From assembly GCA_964484795.1 (NCBI GenBank), contig CAZAFN010000044.1, positions 1 to 6,048 on the forward strand: a stretch of DNA of 6,048 bases, written 5' to 3'. This DNA is from CAZAFN01 sp964484795. Its GTDB lineage: Bacteria; Pseudomonadota; Alphaproteobacteria; Methylaequorales; Methylaequoraceae. Every line of letters starts with the position of its first letter. Position 1 is the stretch's first letter. The notes beneath the pieces were generated by a model. That model saw only the letters and a list, made by a program, of their open reading frames with translations. It was not told the DNA's origin and ran no database searches. This document shows, in pieces, positions 1 through 3,931 of this stretch. The translations under genes and the position numbers were made by a program.

Positions 1-114
1 GGAAATACAGATTGCCAAAGTTGTAAGTCTCATCTAATTAAATTACCAAAGTTATATTCTGAAGATATGAATAAAATTCCTTATTCGCATCTCATCAAAA
101 ATTATATGGCCTAA
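1..114 (+). CDS. 3' end of an unidentified protein (5' part outside window)
   Basis: The first reading frame is open from base 1 and runs 37 codons to a TAA at 112-114. The residues look like real protein: they begin GNTDCQSCKSHLIKLP and end IKNYMA. A CxxC pair (CQSC) sits near the start of the visible part and could bind metal or form a disulfide, but the fragment is too short to assign a family. The stop codon lies at the end of the first copy of a 17-bp tandem duplication, so the exact C-terminus may have changed recently. The next gene starts about 118 bp downstream on the same strand and appears to have its own promoter. That this is coding is inferred from composition only, since the start is not visible. 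Confidence 0.5.
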   Translation, partial: GNTDCQSCKSHLIKLPKLYSEDMNKIPYSHLIKNYMA

Positions 115-130
115 AAAATTATATGGCCTA
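97..130. repeat. 17-bp perfect tandem duplication across a stop codon
   Basis: Bases 97-113 and 114-130 are identical 17-mers (AAAAATTATATGGCCTA), with no spacer. The first copy encodes the last residues and most of the stop of the upstream CDS; the second lies in the 3' untranslated region. Because 17 is not a multiple of three, reading through the first stop would shift frame. It looks like a simple slippage or replication duplication. Confidence 0.9.
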
Positions 131-141
131 AGTTGTAGACT

Positions 142-157
142 TTAATCTTAAGATTAA
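142..157. promoter_or_regulatory. 16-bp perfect palindrome, possible operator
   Basis: TTAATCTTAAGATTAA is its own reverse complement over 16 bp. It lies in the spacer between the upstream CDS and the 644-codon gene, about 30 bp upstream of that gene's proposed -35 box. There is no loop, so it suits a dimeric DNA-binding protein better than an RNA hairpin. No regulator gene is visible in the window, and the operator role is inference. Confidence 0.35.
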
Positions 158-187
158 TTGTAATGCCAAAATCTAATTAATTATTTG

Positions 188-216
188 TTGAATTTTTTTT
201 TAATATTTTCTATAAA
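188..216 (+). promoter_or_regulatory. sigma70-like promoter of the 644-codon gene
   Basis: A -35 box TTGAAT (188-193) and a -10 box TATAAA (211-216) are separated by exactly 17 bp. They match consensus at 4/6 and 5/6 positions. Transcription would start near 223, leaving a leader of only about 9 nt before the ATG at 232. The spacer is rich in T. AT-rich DNA gives chance matches, so this is plausible rather than proven. Confidence 0.45.
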
Positions 217-231
217 CTTATTGGGAATTAA

Positions 232-2166
232 ATGACTATGGATGAAATTTTTGAAATTAGAGATGCATGCAAAACTCCTATAGAGTTGTTAAAGAGTAGT
301 GCTTTTACGAAGTATTTAAATATATATAAAAAAAAGTTTATAAGAGAACTTGAAGGCCGAAAAGATTCAGCTCAAAAAAAGGAGATAATCCATAAAATAG
401 AATTCATCAAAGCAATTAAACCTTCGACATTTGTTAATATTTTAATGGATGGCAAACCTATGTCTGGAGATGAATTAATGCAGAATAGGCAGAATGTTAA
501 ATTCATTGATGGATCTTTTCATCATTATAGGAAAAAATCCTATACAAGATTAATAAAGTTGCATGATGAAATTCTGAATTCTGAAGAAAGATCAGAGTCA
601 ATAAAAGATAGGATTACTGAGAGAGCAAGCAAATTAAATGATTTAATTCTTGAAACAAGAAGAATTTTACTAAAAAAAGTAGGACTAAATATTGGAGTAA
701 GAAGAAGTCAAGGGCTAGAGTGTCAACCTAATGTTACTTGTGGTGAGATTTCTGGAAAACATATAGATTTGCCAAAATCCTATTCAAAACTTAACCAAGT
801 TCCCTTAACTACTCATGCGGATATGCGTACAGGTATTCATTATACTACTCATGCGAATAAACGTGCATTTCCATTTTTTTCTCTAAATCACAATCCATAT
901 AAAAATGCAAATTTTAATCCAGATGAGTATGTTGCAATTCCATTTGAGGTTGGAAAATGGAATATTTTAGCCTACATACACAAATCCAGAGGTTGTATAG
1001 AACTGGAGCCTGGACTATTAAATCTTTTTCCCTTTTCTAAAGTTAGAAAGCTATCTGGAAAAAGGCCTGATGGAGTATTCATATTTGGCTGCCCTCATTC
1101 TAATATGGATGATTTAGGCTATTACTTTGACAAAGAAAACAGAATTTTGGTTGGACTTATTCCAAATTTAGACGACTGCAAATATTTTGGATATGGTAAA
1201 AAACCTATTTTAACACTTCACAATGTTTTGTGTATTCTAAATGATGAAATGCCTCTTCATTGTGGATGTACTAGATATGTTGTAAGATTTGATTCTAAAA
1301 CAGATGAACCATATATTTTTGATTCTTTTATAAAAGCCGATGATATGGGAAGAGCTTCTTTGCTTAATGGAGGTGAAGAAAAAAAAATCATCCCATATTT
1401 TTTTGGAACCGAAACGGGAGCATTTGCATGCTTGGATGGTTTTAGTGAACAAGCAAAAATGGAAATGGAAGGACGAGAAATTGGTTATAACAAACATTCT
1501 GGAACAAATGCAAGACAGATTGTTCCTGTCACTGACTATACGGAAATTTCAACTGGATCGGAATTGGACATCCTTTTGTATTTAAATAATTATGATCTTA
1601 TAAAACCCGGAGACTCTTGTATGGATGTTGATATGAGCGTTGATGAGGCTTTAGAGCATTTTAGAAAAGGTGCTAGAGTCGCAGCAGGAAGCACTCAAAC
1701 TCATAGAGGAAAAGTTGAGATTAGCTATTGGGCAAATCCTTTTCCACTTTTAAAAGACAAAGATTGGAAAGATTTGCCTGAACATTCAGATTTGTGTCAA
1801 AAATTTAAAATAATAGAAGAAAAATTCTTTGACAATATTAAAGAGAGAGTTAAATCTGGCAATATGAAAATAGGAGTGGCTCATAGTATGTTAATGGCTG
1901 GGGTTTATTCTAAAAATACAGATGAAAGACTTTCTATGTGTGGTTTTAATGACCGTGATTTGGTTGAACATCAAGGACCTGAGCGAGCTGCAAAAGATAT
2001 GATCAATTTAATTAAACAGGCTGCAATAGATAAAAGAAAACTTTTATCCAAAGAAATTAAAGAAATTAGCATTACAGTAGCAACAGTTGGAGATAGCAGA
2101 ACTGGTAAATCTGAGATGGCTGAAAAAATGGAGGGCGTTCTAAATATGAGCCTTCCAAGCAATTAA
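232..2166 (+). CDS. PEPCK-like protein with a P-loop at its extreme C-terminus, possibly truncated
   Basis: The predicted protein has 644 residues. Residues 1-150 are charged and mostly helical, with a possible coiled coil at about 105-148. By eye, residues 422-557 follow the C-terminal region of ATP-dependent PEP carboxykinase in order. SGTNARQIVPV parallels ENTRVAYP, with R428 at the substrate/nucleotide arginine. MSVDEALEHF...ARVAAGST parallels the PEQAMYHFLSG...AKVAGTE segment. YWANPFPLL parallels FGAPFLPL. PLHCGC (341-346) may match PMHCSANVG. The canonical P-loop expected between these blocks is not recognisable. Instead a clear GDSRTGKS lies at 620-627, only 17 residues before the stop. 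The GKSE ending resembles HPr kinase P-loops. The gene may be cut off at its 3' end, or may be a rearranged PEPCK-fold kinase. ATG 232 is chosen because a weak GGGAA (223-227) lies just upstream; ATG 238 is possible. No enzymatic activity should be assumed. Confidence 0.7.
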   Translation: MTMDEIFEIRDACKTPIELLKSSAFTKYLNIYKKKFIRELEGRKDSAQKKEIIHKIEFIKAIKPSTFVNILMDGKPMSGDELMQNRQNVKFIDGSFHHYRKKSYTRLIKLHDEILNSEERSESIKDRITERASKLNDLILETRRILLKKVGLNIGVRRSQGLECQPNVTCGEISGKHIDLPKSYSKLNQVPLTTHADMRTGIHYTTHANKRAFPFFSLNHNPYKNANFNPDEYVAIPFEVGKWNILAYIHKSRGCIELEPGLLNLFPFSKVRKLSGKRPDGVFIFGCPHSNMDDLGYYFDKENRILVGLIPNLDDCKYFGYGKKPILTLHNVLCILNDEMPLHCGCTRYVVRFDSKTDEPYIFDSFIKADDMGRASLLNGGEEKKIIPYFFGTETGAFACLDGFSEQAKMEMEGREIGYNKHSGTNARQIVPVTDYTEISTGSELDILLYLNNYDLIKPGDSCMDVDMSVDEALEHFRKGARVAAGSTQTHRGKVEISYWANPFPLLKDKDWKDLPEHSDLCQKFKIIEEKFFDNIKERVKSGNMKIGVAHSMLMAGVYSKNTDERLSMCGFNDRDLVEHQGPERAAKDMINLIKQAAIDKRKLLSKEIKEISITVATVGDSRTGKSEMAEKMEGVLNMSLPSN

Positions 2167-2244
2167 AACAAAGAAAATATCATTTAGTTAGGTTGAAATT
2201 TATTATGTCAATAACATACTATTTGCTAATAAAATACATTATTA

Positions 2245-2288
2245 CCAAGGAAGAATTGAAATTTTTGGAAATTTTTTAAGTTTTTTTT
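2245..2288 (+). terminator. possible Rho-independent terminator of the PEPCK-like gene
   Basis: CCAAGGA (2245-2251) can pair with TTTTTGG (2262-2268), including two G-U pairs, around a 10-nt loop. Three A and a run of six T (2272-2277) follow, then eight T (2281-2288). The stem is weak, but its position in the convergent gap 79 bp after the stop suits a terminator. Confidence 0.35.
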
Positions 2289-2339
2289 ATCGTAATAGTA
2301 ATCAGATTTTAAATATTATTTATAATATAGATTAATTTA

Positions 2340-2537
2340 TTATTTTAAATCAACAGCAGAGTTTTTGCCATTTTCACTTTTAATCTCATAGGTTATTTCT
2401 TGTCCTTCAGACAAATTATCAATGCCTGCTTTTTCTACTTCACTGACATGTACGAAAACGTCCTTAGAGCCATCATCGGGTGCTATGAATCCATACCCTT
2501 TGTTGTAATTAAACCATTTAACTTTACCTTTAGCCAT
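2340..2537 (-). CDS. cold-shock protein, CspA family (RNA chaperone)
   Basis: This complete 65-residue protein is a single cold-shock domain, a five-strand OB fold that binds single-stranded RNA and DNA and melts RNA structure in the cytoplasm. The RNP1 motif KGYGFI is at residues 13-18 and RNP2 VFVHV at 27-31. KWFN at 7-10 carries conserved nucleic-acid-stacking aromatics, and PDDGSKDVFVH is typical of alphaproteobacterial members. Length is normal for the family. The start is fixed by AAAGGAGA at 2541-2548, the only strong Shine-Dalgarno sequence in the window. A leader of about 140 nt with two hairpins suggests post-transcriptional control, as in other csp genes. It converges with the PEPCK-like gene. 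Which paralogue it is (cspA, cspE and so on) cannot be told from sequence alone. Confidence 0.96.
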   Translation of the reverse strand: MAKGKVKWFNYNKGYGFIAPDDGSKDVFVHVSEVEKAGIDNLSEGQEITYEIKSENGKNSAVDLK

Positions 2538-2540
2538 ATT

Positions 2541-2548
2541 TCTCCTTT
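2541..2548 (-). promoter_or_regulatory. strong Shine-Dalgarno site of the csp gene
   Basis: On the minus strand AAAGGAGA ends 3 nt before the ATG (2535-2537). It is a near-complete anti-16S match and decides the csp start. The PEPCK-like gene has only a weak GGGAA, and panD, the small membrane protein and the helicase have no clear site. Confidence 0.85.
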
Positions 2549-2556
2549 AAAAATTT

Positions 2557-2582
2557 AACTCTAAAAATCATTTCCTAGAGTT
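2557..2582 (-). promoter_or_regulatory. csp leader hairpin next to the ribosome binding site
   Basis: AACTCTA (2576-2582 on the minus strand) pairs perfectly with TAGAGTT (2557-2563) around a 12-nt loop. The stem ends about 8 nt upstream of the Shine-Dalgarno site. A structure here could affect ribosome access with temperature. The pairing is seen directly; the role is inferred from known structured csp leaders. Confidence 0.45.
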
Positions 2583-2619
2583 GTTAACATTAATAAAATG
2601 AATTGAATTTCTACCATAG

Positions 2620-2643
2620 AAGGTTTTTCTAATGAAAAACTTT
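2620..2643 (-). promoter_or_regulatory. second inverted repeat in the csp leader
   Basis: Bases 2620-2629 and 2634-2643 form a 10-position inverted repeat around a 4-nt loop (AAGGTTTTTC, then GAAAAACTTT). As plus-strand RNA all ten pairs form, one of them G-U. In the csp transcript (minus strand) that pair becomes an A-C mismatch inside the stem. No U-tract follows on either strand, so it does not look like a terminator. Confidence 0.35.
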
Positions 2644-2681
2644 TAGGTCTAAAATCAATTCCACCTTATTTAAGAGCACAT

Positions 2682-2727
2682 ACTATACATTTTAAAATAA
2701 ACAATCCATCGTTTTTTTGTTTTTTTT
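2682..2727 (-). promoter_or_regulatory. possible csp promoter with A-tract upstream element
   Basis: The minus strand carries TATAGT at 2682-2687, a 5/6 match to the -10 box. A start near 2675 would give a leader of about 138 nt. No good -35 box lies at the right distance. However, two A-tracts (A8-C-A7, 2712-2727) fall at about -37 to -52, where UP elements of highly expressed genes bind the RNA polymerase alpha subunit. The leader length fits the csp family. Confidence 0.35.
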
Positions 2728-2947
2728 AAATATGAATGAAGATGTCAAAAAATTTCAACATAAACGGTAAATATTACAAGCATTAAAAACTAAAGGTTTA
2801 GATAATAAAACAGTTTAAGTATAAATTGTAAGTATTTGAATTAAATAATAATTATAGCTATGCAAATATGTATGCATTGCAAGTCCAAATGCAAAGATTG
2901 TAAATAATATCAGTATAATTGAAATTAAGTTGTTAAACAGAAAAGAT

Positions 2948-2968
2948 TGAGTTTATTTTCCTAACTCA
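2948..2968 (-). terminator. weak terminator-like hairpin downstream of tRNA-Thr
   Basis: On the minus strand TGAGTT (2963-2968) pairs with AACTCA (2948-2953) around a 9-nt loop. The T-rich stretch ATCTTTTCTGTTT follows. It lies about 90 nt past the 3' end of the tRNA. The stem has only 6 pairs and the T run is broken, so this is tentative. A second TGAGTT copy at 2983-2988 offers alternative pairing. Confidence 0.3.
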
Positions 2969-2996
2969 TCAAGTTCTCATTTTGAGTTTACTAATT

Positions 2997-3017
2997 TGTA
3001 GCCCCAGTGTAGCCCCA
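2997..3017. repeat. GC-rich 10-bp direct repeat pair beside tRNA-Thr
   Basis: TGTAGCCCCA occurs at 2997-3006 and again at 3008-3017, separated by one G, giving an 11-bp period (one helical turn). The four-C core stands out in this AT-rich DNA. The pair lies 43 bp beyond the 3' end of the tRNA. Adjacent direct repeats of this size near a tRNA 3' end resemble arm-type binding sites of tyrosine integrases. No integrase gene is visible in the window. Confidence 0.6.
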
Positions 3018-3059
3018 AGAGTTTGCTGTAATGCAGAATACTCTAAAACCCTTAGTGAG

Positions 3060-3135
3060 TGGTGCCGCTTGAGAGACTTGAACTCCCGACCCACTGATTA
3101 CAAATCAGTTGCTCTACCAACTGAGCTAAAGCGGC
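3060..3135 (-). tRNA. tRNA-Thr, anticodon UGU
   Basis: The minus strand folds into a complete 76-nt cloverleaf. The acceptor stem GCCGCTT/AAGCGGC has seven pairs, with A as discriminator base and an encoded CCA (3060-3062). The D arm is GCTCAGTTGGTAGAGC. The anticodon stem ACTGA/TCAGT encloses the loop TTTGTAA, giving anticodon TGT (3100-3102), which reads threonine ACA. The T arm GGGAG-TTCAAGT-CTCTC has one G-U pair. The sequence is close to typical alphaproteobacterial tRNA-Thr(UGU). A weak TTGATA lies upstream on the minus strand (3168-3173), but no convincing -10 follows at the right distance. The gene may therefore be cotranscribed with the small gene ending 80 bp upstream. Confidence 0.97.
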
Positions 3136-3215
3136 ATGCATAACTAAATGACATAAAATACCTTTTTTATCAATAGAATTTTGAGGTTCTTAATTGGTTT
3201 TGAGGCAACTTATAT

Positions 3216-3434
3216 TTATGGATGTTCTTGTTCGTCAATTTCAACAGAACTGGAATTATCAGACTCCATGGAATCGGGAGTAGCTAATATGCTTGGAGTA
3301 CAGTTTTTAAGAACAACCTGTTCAAATAGTGATTCTTTGCATTTTGCCCATGGAGGAGTTTCACGTTTTCCAAACCAAGAACCTATCATTAAGATTGTAA
3401 TAAGTATTATGATTATCCACATGCTTTTAGACAT
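3216..3434 (-). CDS. small single-pass membrane protein of unknown function
   Basis: The 72-residue product begins MSKSMW, and a hydrophobic segment at about residues 6-20 (WIIIILITILMIGSW) looks like a signal anchor. The positive FGKR that follows leaves the orientation uncertain, and a cleavable signal peptide is less likely. The tail holds two cysteines (C32 and C45), the patch TPPWAKC, and an acidic, Ser-rich end. I do not recognise the family. It starts 10 nt after the panD stop on the same strand with no Shine-Dalgarno sequence, so translation may be coupled to panD. The plus-strand frame over the same bases begins with TTG and has no such organisation. Being a real gene is supported by the membrane segment and the operon-like position. 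Confidence 0.65.
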   Translation of the reverse strand: MSKSMWIIIILITILMIGSWFGKRETPPWAKCKESLFEQVVLKNCTPSILATPDSMESDNSSSVEIDEQEHP

Positions 3435-3444
3435 AGTTTAAGAA

Positions 3445-3846
3445 TTACAAGTTTATAATGTTGTCCTTTTTTTGCTCAGATATTTTTGATCGTATGTCAT
3501 CAATAACATTCTTGTCTTTTCTTAAGTAAACCAATTTAGGCTTATGTAATTCTACTTCTGAAGATTCAATATCAATGTAAGTGCAAATAATCAAAAAATC
3601 ATCTTTATTGCCCTGATGTGCTGCCGCACCATTTAATGAAACAATCCCAGAACCACGTTCGGCTTTAATTGCATAGGTGGTAAATCTATTCCCGTTAGCT
3701 AGATTATAGATATGTAGCATTTCATACTCATTTATTAAGGCGGCCTCCATTAGATCTGCATCAATTGCACAAGAGCCTTCGTAATCAAGATGAACATCAG
3801 TTACAATGGCTCTATGAAGCTTTGATTTTAATAAGTGTATTCTCAT
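3445..3846 (-). CDS. panD: aspartate 1-decarboxylase (PanD)
   Basis: PanD converts L-aspartate to beta-alanine plus CO2, supplying the beta-alanine part of pantothenate and CoA. It is made as an inactive pro-enzyme that cuts itself between Gly24 and Ser25 to form a pyruvoyl group. Starting at the ATG ending at 3846 gives 133 residues and puts YEGSCAID exactly at 22-29, with the G24-S25 scissile bond as in E. coli. The catalytic or binding residues Lys9, His11, Arg54, Thr57, Tyr58 and Asn72 (LNGAAAH) are all present. An upstream in-frame ATG at 3885 would add 13 residues the family lacks, and a promoter-like pair lies between the two starts, so it is rejected. No panB or panC is visible. The small membrane-protein gene follows after 10 nt, and the helicase gene is divergent. 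Confidence 0.95.
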   Translation of the reverse strand: MRIHLLKSKLHRAIVTDVHLDYEGSCAIDADLMEAALINEYEMLHIYNLANGNRFTTYAIKAERGSGIVSLNGAAAHQGNKDDFLIICTYIDIESSEVELHKPKLVYLRKDKNVIDDIRSKISEQKKDNIINL

Positions 3847-3865
3847 ATGAAACGGTAAATTTATA

Positions 3866-3893
3866 TTTATGTATACTAAAAACATAATGACAA
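3866..3893 (-). promoter_or_regulatory. possible panD promoter
   Basis: On the minus strand, TTGTCA (3888-3893, 5/6 match to -35) is followed after 16 bp by CATAAA (3866-3871, 4/6 match to -10). Transcription would begin near 3858-3860, about 12 nt before the panD ATG at 3846 and downstream of the longer start at 3885. This supports the shorter PanD. Confidence 0.3.
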
Positions 3894-3917
3894 TGGATAA
3901 TCAACAAAAAATATACT
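3887..3917 (+). promoter_or_regulatory. possible helicase promoter overlapping the panD promoter
   Basis: TATACT at 3912-3917 matches the -10 consensus at 5/6. ATGACA at 3887-3892 matches -35 at 5/6, but the 19-bp spacing is long. The -35 bases overlap those proposed for panD on the other strand, so the two genes could compete or share a regulator. A start near 3924 would leave the helicase mRNA almost leaderless. Confidence 0.3.
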
Positions 3918-3931
3918 ATGATGTCTAATTG

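Larger units (their letters stand above)
2538..3059. other. gene-poor stretch between csp and tRNA-Thr
   Basis: About 520 bp hold no confident gene. From right to left along the minus strand: the 3' flank of the tRNA, a GC-rich 10-bp direct repeat pair (2997-3017), a possible tRNA terminator (2948-2968), then the csp promoter and leader (2538-2727). On the plus strand, 2607-2729 is an open frame without a normal start whose residues look protein-like. Bases 2732-2818 continue similarly in another frame with internal stops. A 15-codon Cys-rich frame lies at 2860-2907. These may be remnants of decayed genes or chance. Confidence 0.5.

Noticed and set aside
11..56. Two CCAAAGTT-containing near-repeats at the left edge
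   Set aside because: They are short, imperfect and lie within coding sequence, so chance is the simplest explanation.
1237..1497. Minus-strand frame of 86 codons inside the PEPCK-like gene
   Set aside because: It lies fully inside a well-supported gene, is rich in F, S and I as expected from the reverse of AT-rich coding DNA, and has no ribosome site.
1340..1585. Plus-strand frame of 81 codons inside the PEPCK-like gene
   Set aside because: It is an out-of-frame shadow of the longer gene, which carries PEPCK-like blocks in the other frame here.
1971..2162. Minus-strand frame of 63 codons at the end of the PEPCK-like gene
   Set aside because: It is antisense to the P-loop-coding segment, and its hydrophobic look follows from that.
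2313..2328. ATATTAT-TT-ATAATAT inverted repeat after csp, considered as its terminator
   Set aside because: It is only A and T with a 2-nt centre and no T-tract on the minus strand; such palindromes are common by chance in this composition.
3181..3441. Plus-strand frame of 86 codons over the small membrane protein
   Set aside because: It starts with TTG without a ribosome site and has no recognisable organisation. The minus-strand frame has a membrane anchor and follows panD closely.
3847..3885. Longer panD start at 3885 (13 extra residues)
   Set aside because: The family starts at the equivalent of 3846, where Gly24-Ser25 fall exactly right. No ribosome site precedes 3885.
231..3900. Shared AATGAC-n-ATGGAT at the PEPCK-like gene start and upstream of the helicase
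   Set aside because: The match is only about a dozen bases around ATG codons and does not extend on either side.
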